Notes: generated by a model not told the origin, from the sequence alone. Positions 47,600 through 56,127 are shown, numbered from the stretch's first letter. The stretch: 64,000 nucleotides of DNA from Ailurus styani (GCA_002007465.1 LNAC01001913.1:1165-65164), one strand, 5' to 3'. A program made the numbers and translations.

Positions 47600-50206
47600 C
47601 CATCCATTTAAAAATTATTTTTGTGTATGGTATAAGAACATGGTGCAGTTTCTTTTTCTTTTTCTTCTTTTAAAGATTTTATTTATTTACTTGACAGAGA
47701 GAGATTACAAGTAGGCAGAGAGAGAGGAGGAAGCAGGCTCCCTGCTAAGCAGAGAGCCCGATGCGGGCCTCGATCCCAGGACCCTGAGATCATGACCTGA
47801 GCTGAAGGCAGAGGCTTTAACCCACTGAGCCACCCAGGCGCCCAACATGGTCCAGTTTCATTCTTTGTTTTGCTGTCCAGTTTTCCCAGCACCAGTTGTT
47901 GAAGAGGCCATTTTCCATTAGATATTCCTTCCTTCTTTGCCCAAGATGAGTTGACCATAGAGTTGAGGTTCATTTCTGGGTTTTCTATTCAGTTCCATTG
48001 ATCTATGTATCTGTTTTTCTGCCAGTACCATACAGTCTTAATGATTACAGCTATGTAAGACAGCTTGAAGCCTGGAATTGCGAAGCCCCCAACTTTGGTT
48101 TTCTTTTTCAACATTACTTTGGTTATTCAGGTCTTTTCAGGTTCCACGCAAATATTTGGTTTGTTCTAGCTCTGTGAAAATGATGCTATTTTCATAGTGA
48201 TGCATTGGAGGTATACATTGCTTAGATATTTTAACAATATTTGTTCTAACAATCTGTGAGCATGGGATGCTTTTCCATTTCTTTGTTTTCCTCAGTTTCT
48301 GTTATAAGTGTTCCATAGTTTTCAGAGTAGAGATTTTTTTACTGCTTTGGTTAGGTTTATTCCTAGATATCTTATGGTTTTGGCACAATTGTAAATGGGA
48401 TAGATTCCATGATTTTTCTTTCTGCTGCTTCATTATTGGTATATAGAAATGCAACTGTAGGTTGATTTTATAATGTACAACTTTGCTGAATTCATGTATA
48501 AGTTCTAGCAATTTTTTGGTGGAGTCTTTCAGGTTTTCTACATATAGTATCATGTCATCCATGAAGAATGAGAGTTTGACTTCTTCCTTAATTATTTGGA
48601 TGCCTTTTATAAGTCCTTTTGTGTCTGATTGTTGAGGCTAGGACTTCTAGTACTATGCTGAACAACAGTGGTGGTAATGGACATCTTTGTCATGTTCCTG
48701 ACCTTAGGGGAAAAGTTCTCAATTTTTCCCCATTGAGGATATTAGTTGGGGGATTATCATATATGAACTTTATGATGTTGAGGTATGTTCCTTGTGTCCC
48801 TAGTTTCTTGAGGGTTTTTATCAAGAAAGTATCCTGTATTTTTTTAAATGCTTTTCTGCACCTATTAAGAGGATTATTTGGTTCTTATCCTTTCTTTTAT
48901 TATTGTGGTGTATCATATTGATTGATTTGTGGATACTGAACAACCTTGCATCCCAGGAATAAATCCCACTTGGTTGTGGTGAATAATTTTGTTAATGTAC
49001 TGTGGATTTGATTTACTAGTATCTTGTTAAGAATTTTTTCATTCATGTTCATCAGAGATATTGGTCTGTAATTCTTTTTAGTGGGGTCTCTGTCTAGTTT
49101 TTGGTCAAGTTAATGCTGCCTCGTTGAATGAGTTTGGAAGTTTTCCTTCCATTTCTATTTTTTGGAAGAGTTTCAAAAGTATACCTATTAACTCTTCATT
49201 AAATGTGTCATAGAAATCCCCTGGGAAGCCATTAGGCCCGAGACTTGTTTATTGCGATAGTTTTGATTGCTCATTCACTTTATTTTCTGGTTATGGGTCT
49301 GTTCAAATTTTCTATTTCTTCCTATTTCTGTTTTTGTCATTTATGTTTCTAGAAATTTATCCATTTCTTCCAGACTGCCCAAGTTTTTGCATGTAATTGC
49401 TCAAAATTCTCTTATAATTGTATTTCTTCAGTGTTGGTTGTGATCTCTCCTCTTTCATACATGATTTTATTTATTTGGGTCCTTTTCCTTTACTATTTCT
49501 GGCTAGGGGTTTATTAATTTTGTTAATTCTTTCAAAGAACCAGTTCCTAGTTTTGTTGGTCTATCTACTGTTTATTTTGATTTCTATATCATGGATTTCT
49601 GCTCTAATCTTTATTATTTTCCTTCTTCTGCTGCTTTTAGGATTTTTTTTCCTGTTACTTTTCTAGGACTTAGGTATAAGTTTAGTTTGTGTATTTAAGA
49701 CTTTTCTTACTTCTTCAGGAAAGATCTATATTGCTATGTACTTCCATCTTATGAGTGCCTTTGTTGCATCCCAAAGTTTTTGCACTGTCATGTTTTCATT
49801 TTCAATTGCTTCCATGTATTTTTAAATTTCTTCTTTAATTTCCTGTTTAACCTATTCATTGTTATTAGTATGTTCATTAACCTCCATGTAATTGTAGTTT
49901 TTCCAAATTTTTTAATGTGAATTACTTCATGTTTCATAGTGTTGTGGTCTGAACATATGAATGGTATGATCTCAGTCTTTTTGTACTGATTGCAGCCTTA
50001 TTTGTGACCCAGTATGTGATCTATTCGGGAGAATGTTACATGTGCACTGAAAAAGAAGAATGTGTATTCTGTTGCTTTAGGATAAAATGTTCTGAATATA
50101 TCTGTTAACTCCACCTTGTCCAGCATGGTCATTCGAAGCCTTTGTTTCCTTGTTGATCTTCTGCTTCAATGATCTGTCCATTGCTGTGAGTGGGGTGTTG
50201 AGGCTT
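47600..50206 (-). mobile_element. L1 ORF2 fragment, truncated at both ends
   Basis: Minus-strand ORF2 runs from the endonuclease-RT linker (about 50200) to the region after the RT domain (about 47606). It includes [18 protein letters not shown] near 48560 and SKVVHYKIN. The 3' part and UTR are absent where the neighbouring L1 5' UTR begins at 47599, so the neighbour may have inserted here or a deletion may have joined them. It is split by a CanSINE. Confidence 0.82.
47653..47843 (-). mobile_element. CanSINE inside L1
   Basis: Antisense copy with tail CTTTTAAAGATTTTATTTAT and end GAGCCACCCAGGCGCCC. The flanks AACATGGTGCAGTTTC (47637-47652) and AACATGGTCCAGTTTC (47844-47859) differ by one base. 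They are L1 sequence, which proves that the SINE is younger than the L1. Confidence 0.97.
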
Positions 50207-50236
50207 TTGGGGGAGGTAAAGAAAAGGGAAGTTTCC

Positions 50237-50418
50237 GGGCGCCTGGGTGGCTCAGTGGGTTAAAGCCTCTGCCTTTGGCTCAGGTCATGATCTCAGGGTC
50301 CTGGGATCAGGCCCATATCGGGCTCCCTGCTCAGCAGGGAGTCTTCTTCCCCCCCCCCTCTGCCTATTTGTGATCTGATCTCTCTCTCTGTGTCAAATAA
50401 ATAAAATCTTAAAAAAAA
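50237..50418 (+). mobile_element. CanSINE, mustelid-type head
   Basis: The head GGGCGCCTGGGTGGCTCAGT is followed by GGGTTAAAGCCTCTGCC and a CCCCCCCCC run in the pyrimidine tract, then tail CAAATAAATAAAATCTT. The exact 16-bp duplication GAAAAGGGAAGTTTCC lies at 50221-50236 and 50419-50434. It is a young copy. Confidence 0.98.
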
Positions 50419-50434
50419 GAAAAGGGAAGTTTCC

Positions 50435-50930
50435 AAAGGACTTTTGTATGTTAAACAAGACTCACAGGATACCAGATGCCTTGCCATTGTCAAGTTAAGG
50501 TTGTTTTTCCCTCTAGCAAGTCATTAACATGAAGATAGTTGAGAGCTTCCTGGAGGAGCATTACACTTTGCCTGCTTCAAATATCTGTCAATGGTTTGCA
50601 GGTTATAAGGACATTTAATTGCATCTACATTTCCTTCTGGCAGCTAGGTTATTGATAGAAATACTTTGCTCTTGTAGATTGTTAAGTTATTTGTAATCTG
50701 AGGTAGAGTCATGTCTTGCAGGATTGTGATCTCTGTAAGTTAACTACTTGTTTTTTCTTTCCTTAGCTATAGGGCAGCCAGGAGTGCATGAGTAATATCA
50801 CATATATCCCATGGAAGGGTGTTGTGGGCTGTCACCTCCTCCTTTGTCCTCAGTTTACCTTCTGTTCCCTCTTCACTAAGCATTCAATTCAGCAGTCTTT
50901 TTGAAGGGTTACAAAATAAGCCCAAGTAAA
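50435..50930. other. Unique sequence, no gene recognised
   Basis: No repeat or exon assigned between the SINE and the degenerate L1 that borders the retrovirus. Confidence 0.5.
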
Positions 50931-50934
50931 GCGA

Positions 50935-51098
50935 AGGGAAGAAATTAATAATGATGGAAGTCACAATTAAATGAATTGTAAAACTGTAGACTCAATAAAT
51001 AAATCTAAGAACTAATTCTTTGAAAAGTAATTTCTGACAATTTAATCAAGAAAATAAGAGGTAAAATTCAAATTTACATTAGAAATAAAAATGTTAAC
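50935..51098 (+). repeat. Degenerate old L1 ORF2 flanking the retrovirus (left)
   Basis: AAGAACTAATTCTTTGAAAA and TTAATCAAGAAAATAAGAGG echo the ORF2 stretch after the endonuclease domain in sense orientation. The sequence stops at the retroviral LTR. The right flank (56205-56630) also resembles old L1 but from a later part of ORF2, so the two flanks do not obviously join. Confidence 0.5.
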
Positions 51099-51173
51099 TG
51101 TAAGGTTTCCCGGTAGCCCTCCCAGTAACGGCGGATTAAACAAAGCACCAGATGAATAGGCACGAGGGGAGTT

Positions 51174-51179
51174 TTTAAT
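51174..51179 (-). promoter_or_regulatory. LTR polyadenylation hexamer ATTAAA
   Basis: The minus strand reads CTATTAAAAACTCCCC within the LTR, about 80 bp downstream of the TATA-like box. The same hexamer is present in the 5' LTR near 55775. Confidence 0.55.
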
Positions 51180-51256
51180 AGAGATGCCCTCGGGCGAGGT
51201 TCCACGACTCCGAGAGAAGGGAGTCGGGGAAGTCGCGCCGGGGAGGACGTGCATGG

Positions 51257-51265
51257 ATTTTTATG
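51257..51265 (-). promoter_or_regulatory. LTR TATA-like box
   Basis: The minus strand reads CCCATAAAAATCC. The matching box in the 5' LTR is at about 55859-55867, which would be the viral promoter. Activity is unknown. Confidence 0.55.
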
Positions 51266-51533
51266 GGGTGTGGGCGGAACATGACCATAATTGGTAGGAG
51301 ATTGGATGGAGTTCAGCCCTCGGTTTCCTGCCGAAGCTCTGGCCTTGGCTCTAGCCTTGGCAGTCTTTTGAGACGTGGAAGCTGATGAGGGCGGGGGGGG
51401 GGTCCTTAGCAGCCCTGGAGCGGGGTGGTGAGACGGTGGGGTGGCCACCATCTTGTGGCTTCCTCAGTTCCCCGGACCCCGTCAGCCCAACATTCTGACC
51501 TTTTGTTTTATATAATGGTGCCAGGGGCATTGA

Positions 51534-51542
51534 CTCTTCTTT
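51534..51542 (-). other. Polypurine tract (weak)
   Basis: The minus strand reads AAAGAAGAG a few bases before the 3' LTR start, where plus-strand priming occurs in retroviruses. It is short and interrupted, so the assignment rests mainly on position. Confidence 0.45.
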
Positions 51543-51571
51543 GGTTACTTCCTGCTGATGGCGGGGAGTCG

Positions 51572-52121
51572 TCATAGGGGTAGTCGGAGGTGGGCAGGCG
51601 GGAGTAGGGGTGTAGGAGGAGCTGGTGGGCCGTCATTCGAGATATTTCGCGGACTCTCTGATTTGTTGATGTAGTAGCAGCATTCCTCATTGGGGAACAA
51701 ACAGGTCCCGCCTTTATCTGTGGTGAGGAGGTCCAGGGCGCATTGATTCTGCAGGGCCACCTGGGCCACAGCGATGACGTGCTGCTGTAGGGATGCCAGG
51801 GACTCTGCCAATACCTCAACGGCTGTCCAGAGCTGCTGGGACAGGTATGGCGGGGGTGGAGGAGCCTCTCTGGATGGAAAAAAAGGCAGGTATGGTGAAG
51901 TTAATGGGGGCCTGACATCCTCCTGGCTGACAATCCATGGTGGTGAGGAGGCTGGCCCGAGTGACAGCACCCCTGGACCAGGTCTCAGTAAGGTAGAACC
52001 GCCATCGAAACCCTGGATCACTGGAGGAACAGCTAAGGGGAAGTATTGAGAGGAGGAGGAGGAGAGGCAGTGTGGGATATTTGCAGTTTAGTGGGCCCCA
52101 GGGCCTGTGAGGTCCAGACAT
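51572..52121 (-). pseudogene. Retroviral env remnant (internally deleted)
   Basis: The frame opens at 52121 with a signal-peptide-like stretch (LPLLLLLSILPLS at about residues 18-30), then the start of the surface subunit (SLLTTMDCQPGGCQAPINFT). It shifts frame near an A-run at about 51880 and continues as the transmembrane subunit: a heptad-like segment (LWTAVEVLAESLASLQQHVI), then LQNQCALDLL and a CX6CC motif at 51677-51703. Most of the surface subunit, the cleavage site, the fusion peptide, the membrane anchor and the tail are missing. The env start overlaps the end of integrase in another frame, as is normal. It cannot mediate entry. Confidence 0.85.
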
Positions 52122-52858
52122 CCTGTCGTGGGGTTTGCTTTAGTTTGAAGATGTGTACCCACGGGTGGTGTCCCAGGAGCTTGGCGGCTGTGGGGGTTGT
52201 GAGGACAACTGTATGGGGGCCAGTCCACCTGGGCTGCAGGGATTTTAGATGTAATTTCCTTAGGAGGACCTGGTCCCCTGGACTTAGGTCCTGGGTGATA
52301 TCTCTATTGGGGTTCCTGGAGGCAGGGATTGCTGCGTCGGCTTGTGCCCGTAAAAGAGCCCATAGGAGAGTTAAGTAAGTAAGGCAGGTAGGATAAGAGA
52401 GGCAGAGGAGAAGCGGGGAGGTTGTGGTCAAGTAGAAAGGACCTCCCATACAGGAGTTTGAAGGGGCTCAGTCCTGGTGGTCCTCTAGAGGAAGCTCTTA
52501 ATCTGGCAAGTGCCAAGGGAAGGAGGGTTGGCTAAGACAGGTGGGTTTCGAGGGTGAGTTTGATAAGCTGTTTTTTGAGAAGGCCATTGGCCCTTTTAAC
52601 CTTACCCGAGGATTGGGGGTGGTAAGGGATGTGGAGTTTCCAGGTTATATTGAGGCTTTTGGAGACCTGTTGTGTGATGCTGGAGATGAAGGCCAGCCCA
52701 TTGTCTGACTGCAGGGTCTGAGGGAGGCCGAATCTCGGGATGATGTGCTCAATGAGTGTAGCAGCCACCATGTCTGCTCGATGCACATTTTCAATAGTCC
52801 TGTGGAGAAGGGGTGGTGAAAGAGGGGTGTAGGAATTGATGTGAGGCCTTAGGACCAA
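52033..52858 (-). pseudogene. Retroviral pol remnant: integrase core end and C-terminal domain
   Basis: The minus strand 52858-52532 encodes part of the integrase catalytic core. It keeps the second catalytic Asp in LQSDNG (codon 52703-52705). The third catalytic position, exactly D35E spacing downstream, is Lys (AAA at 52595-52597) in SSGKVKRANG. The first-Asp region is absent. After a frame break, 52516-52304 continues with GPPGLSPFKLLYGR. After another, 52449-52033 carries the C-terminal domain (LQPRWTGPHTVVLTTPTAAK, then HPWVHIFKLK), a GPY/F-type SH3 fold. Integrase normally inserts viral DNA into the host. This one has lost its catalytic triad. Confidence 0.88.
52501..52679 (-). repeat. 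Integrase segment duplicated at 53037-53215 (copy 1)
   Basis: 179 bp from ATCTGGCAAGTGCCAAGG to TTGTGTGATG recur 536 bp to the right with only a handful of substitutions. It covers the integrase stretch around the catalytic Glu position and the following sequence. Confidence 0.95.
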
Positions 52859-52859
52859 T

Positions 52860-53036
52860 ATGGAGAGACTGGTGAATTTCTGTGATCAGGGCGTGAATAA
52901 ATCTATAGTCCATTCTGACCACACCTGAAATTCCTTTCCAAAGTTTTGTCTCCACAAACCTTCTACAACTTTCCTTTGCATTCTGATTTTGTCCCAAGCC
53001 ATTTTTTAAACAACCAGTCTCATTTAGGACAAAATT
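52860..53036 (-). other. Spacer between integrase copies, partly of unknown origin
   Basis: The minus strand reads RFIHALITEIHQSLHIGPK near 52800-52920, which has His spacing like the integrase zinc-binding region. It is preceded by a stretch (NETGCLKNGLGQNQNAKESC) that I cannot place. It may be more integrase N-terminus, another retroviral region or foreign sequence. Confidence 0.4.
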
Positions 53037-53231
53037 ATCTGGCAAGTGCCAAGGGAAGGAGGGTTGGCTAAGACAGGTGGGTTTCAAGGGTGAGTTTGGT
53101 AAGCTGTTTTTTGAGAAGGCCATCGGCCCTTTTAACCTTACCCGAGGATTGGGGGTGGTAAGGGATGTGGAGTTTCCAAGTTATATTGAGGCTTTTGGAG
53201 ACCTGTTGTGTGATGTGCTCGATGCACATTT
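53037..53231 (-). pseudogene. Duplicated integrase fragment (copy 2)
   Basis: Matches 52501-52679 through 53215, then skips about 95 bp of the copy 1 sequence and rejoins at TGCTCGATGCACATTT (53216-53231, equivalent to 52775-52790). The skipped part contains the SDNG motif. It carries the same Lys codon (53131-53133) at the catalytic Glu position. Confidence 0.92.
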
Positions 53232-53689
53232 TTGTTAAAATGCATTCCCATCCCTTATATCTTTTTTATGTATCTCCTTTTTCACATACAGAGCTTTTTT
53301 CCTTATTTCCATCAGTCTTAGTTACAGGTAGCAGAATTTTGCACTCTTAGAAACCTGTCTCCTCAGACTATGGAGTAGCCAACTGTGAACTGCTGTTACC
53401 CCAAAATTTTTTAGATGGCAACTTTGTGTGCCAGTTAAGCACAAAACATGTTTATCAACAGATTTACATATCTTTAGTTTCTTTGAATAAGAAGTCAAAA
53501 CATAAACTTATGTCCAGTATTTTATGCTTTAGCATTTTTTATCCTATTTGGGAAAGACCTAGATGCCCAATAAATTTAATATCATTTATCATCCAAGCAA
53601 AACTTTAAAGTTTCAGGTTACTAAAGACTTTAAAAGCTCTCTTACCAATTACCCATGAAAACTTCAAAGACAGGCAATTAACTACTAAG
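53232..53689 (-). other. AT-rich foreign insert, probably internal retroviral sequence
   Basis: Base composition changes sharply from the GC-rich host provirus to AT-rich DNA. No open frame with a viral motif is visible on either strand. It directly follows the second LTR in the minus direction, so it may be the leader/gag region of a second, partial retrovirus. The family is unknown. Confidence 0.4.
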
Positions 53690-54009
53690 TTCAGTTGTCT
53701 TTTTGTTACCAAATTACAACAGAGATGATATAAGTTTATTTGACCTTACACTGGCAGGCCCAGCGGAATAGTTTCACAAAGGCTGAGCCCCTAGCTGCGA
53801 TTAGGGAGGGACTTTATAGGCAAACTAGGAATTTTTTACAAGGTCACACCGATAATTGGCTTGGGGCGGGGCCGTGCAACAGGTCTTTGTTTAGGCCTTT
53901 GGCGGGGTCTCACCACTGATTAGCTCCAGGGCCCTGCAGCAGGTCTTTATCTATGTGGGAGTGAGTTGGCAGGGGAGGGCCAAGTTGTCCTTGGGAGCTC
54001 CTCATCTCA
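53690..54009 (-). repeat. Second, unrelated LTR nested in the provirus
   Basis: The minus strand starts TGAGATGAGGAGCTCCC at 54009. It contains a TATA box (GCCTATAAAGTCCC, near 53815) and an AATAAA polyadenylation signal (TCAAATAAACTTATATC, near 53735) about 80 bp apart, the normal LTR layout. It shares no obvious similarity with the outer LTRs. It interrupts pol just after protease. The 3' end of the LTR (left side) is not sharply defined and I found no convincing target duplication. Confidence 0.7.
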
Positions 54010-54538
54010 GTAAAACGGCTATTTTGGGACTTTTTTTTGCCTCAATGGGAGTTCCCTTGGTAGTCAGAAACCTCCGTTCTTGCCAGAGGACAGAATGGGT
54101 GTGAGTAATAAGACAGGCATATACAGGGGTATGGTGGGATGCCACGACACGCCTGGAGGTATCCCAAACCTGGGGGTCCACCAAGAGGAGACAGCTGGAG
54201 GAGGGGGAGGGCATAGAGGGGATTAAGGGAAGGATAAGGTAGGCGGATGTAGAGGGGGAAGAGGAAAGACGTATGGTGGCCTGGAGTTCATGGAGAATAT
54301 CCCCGCCGAGGAGAGGCATGGGGCAGGAGGGAATAATGAGGAAAGAGTGTGAGAAGGGGAACTCGTCCAGGCTGCATGTGAGGGGAGGGGTGGTCCTCGG
54401 AGTGGAAGAGTTGCCATCAACTCCCATTACTGTAACTGGGGAGGGACAACTGGAACCCGAGTAGGAGGGCAGAAAAGTATAGGCAGCCCCCATGTCCAAC
54501 AGAAAGGATCTGAACTTACCCACTACCTGGAGCGTCAC
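54002..54538 (-). pseudogene. Retroviral protease (pro) remnant
   Basis: A 178-codon open frame on the minus strand. The active-site region reads FLLDMGAAYTFLPS near residue 15, where the family has DTG. The Thr-to-Met change (codon 54491-54493) fits deamination of a CpG in ACG. The downstream PMPLLGGDILHEL corresponds to the conserved C-terminal LLGRD-type motif. Retroviral protease is an aspartic enzyme that cuts Gag and Gag-Pol. Losing DTG should abolish activity. The frame ends at AVLLR, just where the second LTR is inserted, and it is out of frame with the upstream nucleocapsid. Confidence 0.88.
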
Positions 54539-54702
54539 CCTGGGCTCGGCATGGGTGAGAGGGGTGTCCGAGTCTGGGCCTCATCAGTTGTCCTCCAACC
54601 CGAGTAGTTGAAAGGTAGGACTCACCATCTCTGGGTCACCCCCGCATAGAGGCCCCAAGGATCCCCCGAGGTTGGGGCAGTCCAACTTCCAGTGGCCCAT
54701 TA

Positions 54703-55372
54703 CTCAGGACTGGGGCATGGCCGGGTCGGCTCCTTAGGGTTGGGACATTGACGGGCCCAGTGTCCTTTAGCTCTGCATTTGAAACAGGCCCCCAGAGGGG
54801 TGAGGCTGGCCACAGGGCTGCTACCAAGGCTTGGGTTTGTAACTGGACTTTCTGTTGGAGTCTGGGCCGCCACTTAAGTTCGGCTACCTCCTCTCAGGAA
54901 TTAAAAACTTTAAATGCCATTTTCACCAGATCAGAGATGGGAGTCTGAGGGCCTGGAGGCGCGGGGGAGGGGCCGGAAATAGGGAGTGAGGAGGTAGGAG
55001 TGACTGAAACTGAAGCAGGGGGAGGAAGAACAGAAGGTTTGGGATAGGGAGGAGGAGGGGGGGGCTGGAGACCCCCCTTGCTGGTGGACAACTGAAGCTT
55101 TCTGGAGGTTCAGAGAGTGGGGAGGGAAAAGGTGTCCAGATCCTGGGGAGCTGTAGGAGGTAGAGTGGGGGGGAGGTGTGCAGGCCAGGAGAGCCTGCGA
55201 GGTAAAACAGCGAGAGCAGAGGGAAGGGCGAGGGCATAAAGTCCAGAAGGCCCGCACATAAGAAACCTCGGCCTATTTGTCTTGGCGTTTACAGAGGTTG
55301 TTTACATTTGTTAGAAGCTGGTAGGCAACCCAAGGGTGTTTCTGGGTCGAATTTGGACTGAGAGGTTCCCAT
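54703..55372 (-). pseudogene. Retroviral gag remnant (capsid mostly deleted)
   Basis: The start ATG (complement of 55370-55372) encodes MGTSQSKFDPETPLGCL, with the Gly-2 and Ser needed for N-myristoylation of matrix. A stop follows within about 30 codons. Downstream pieces in shifted frames give the end of matrix (RPSLCSRC near 55210), a proline-rich p12-like region (PPPPPPYPKPSVLPPP, about 55040-55075), then a short SDLVKMAFKVFNS that resembles only the last part of capsid before a TGA at 54894. The nucleocapsid zinc knuckle CFKCRAKGHWARQC (54745-54786) follows in another frame, ending at a TAA (54700-54702). About 200 residues of capsid appear to be missing. Confidence 0.85.
54745..54786 (-). 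other. Nucleocapsid CCHC zinc knuckle
   Basis: The minus strand encodes CX2CX4HX4C exactly (CFKC, then H at position 9 and C at position 14). All four zinc ligands are intact, unlike most catalytic residues of this provirus. The single knuckle is typical of class I Gag. Confidence 0.93.
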
Positions 55373-55679
55373 GGTCCCCTTCACCTATCAACTCAATTTA
55401 CAGAGAAAGGCGTCCCTTCCTCTGTGTATTGAGTCACAGATCTGAAGGCAGTTACCGAGGAATGGGGACGTCTCCCAATTCCTCGGAACTCAGGGGCCAC
55501 CTGGTGGCCAGAGGGGTCTGCCCTGACACAGCTGTGATTAGGACAGGGCATTCTGGAGGAGGAGGCTCAGGGACCAGGGAAACTCACCAGGTTTTTGGAG
55601 GCTGTGTTCTGCTCGGAGGGTCCAGGTCCAGGCAGGGAGAGGAGAGAGTCCCCTCACCAGCTGTGAGGCCTCAATCTCC

Positions 55680-55697
55680 TCCCGGGTTTCGGCACCA
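55680..55697 (-). other. Primer-binding site matching tRNA-Phe
   Basis: On the + strand TCCCGGGTTTCGGCACCA, two bases from the 5' LTR. This is the 3' end of mammalian tRNA-Phe including CCA, so the minus strand TGGTGCCGAAACCCGGGA would pair with it at all 18 positions as I recall the tRNA sequence. The tRNA primes first-strand synthesis in retroviruses. Confidence 0.88.
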
Positions 55698-55699
55698 TA

Positions 55700-56126
55700 T
55701 GTAAGGTTTCCCGGTAGCCCTCCCAGTAATGGCGGATTAAACAAAGCACCAGACAAATAGGCACGAGGGGAGTTTTTAATAGAGATGCCCTCGGGTGAGG
55801 TTCTGCAACTCTGAGAGAAGGGAGTCAGGGAAGTCGTGCCCAGGGAGGACGCGCATGGATTTTTATGGGGTTTGGGCAGAAAATGACCATAATTGGTAGG
55901 AGATTGGATGGAGTTCAGCCCTCAGTTTCCCGCCAAAGCTCTGGCCTTGGCTCTGACCTTGGCGGTCTTTTGAGACGTGGAAGCTGATGAGGGCGGGGGT
56001 CCCGAGCAGCCCTGGGGCGGGGCGGTGAGATGGTGGGGCAGCTGCCATCTTGTGGCTTCCTCAGTTCCCCGGACCTCGTCAGCCCAACATTCCAACCTTT
56101 TGTTTTATATAATGGTGTCAGGGGCG
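55700..56126 (-). repeat. 5' LTR of the endogenous retrovirus
   Basis: Homologous to 51099-51529. It lies next to the primer-binding site, which fixes it as the 5' LTR of a minus-strand provirus. The outer end reads GGGGCG followed by N (56127) instead of GGGGCA, so the last base and the target duplication are unresolved. Confidence 0.93.
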
Positions 56127-56127
56127 N
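56127..56127. other. Ambiguous base N at the outer LTR edge
   Basis: The only N in the window falls exactly at the provirus/host junction, next to an LTR that has a near-identical partner 4.6 kb away. That suggests an assembly patch or collapsed join rather than random base-call noise. Confidence 0.9.

Larger units (their letters stand above)
51099..51529 (-). repeat. 3' LTR of the endogenous retrovirus
   Basis: A TG...CA unit that on the + strand starts TGTAAGGTTTCCCGGTAG and ends GGTGCCAGGGGCA. It is homologous to 55700-56126, with about 35-40 differences by eye over ~430 bp, many at CpG sites. A TATA-like ATAAAAA (complement of 51258-51264) and an ATTAAA polyadenylation hexamer (complement of 51174-51179) set the U3/R layout. 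Confidence 0.93.
51099..56126 (-). mobile_element. Defective class I endogenous retrovirus, tRNA-Phe primer type (ERV-F-like)
   Basis: Reading on the minus strand from right to left, the order is: 5' LTR (55700-56126), primer-binding site (55680-55697), gag (from 55372), nucleocapsid knuckle, protease, a foreign LTR insert in place of reverse transcriptase, integrase pieces, env and 3' LTR (51099-51529). At 5.0 kb it is well short of the 8-9 kb of a complete gammaretrovirus-like provirus. The zinc-knuckle pattern, GPY-type integrase tail and CX6CC env motif support class I. The primer site suggests a relative of the ERV-F/H group. Every gene has deletions, stops or shifts. The element is an inherited fossil and cannot replicate. 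Confidence 0.9.

Noticed and set aside
51774..52378. 91- and 110-codon + strand frames opposite the env/pol region
   Set aside because: They are shadows of the minus-strand retroviral genes. GC-rich sequence keeps several frames open.
54923..55257. Three overlapping proline/serine-rich minus-strand frames
   Set aside because: One C-rich gag region leaves all frames open. Only the PPPPPPYPKP...SDLVKMAFKVFN frame fits gag.
55336..55704. 122-codon + strand frame over the retroviral leader
   Set aside because: It lies antisense to the primer-binding site, leader and gag start, with no motif.
55700..56126. TATATAAAAC near the start of the LTR U3 as the promoter TATA box
   Set aside because: It is within about 25 bp of the LTR edge. 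The CCCATAAAAATCC box, about 80 bp before the polyadenylation hexamer, is better placed.
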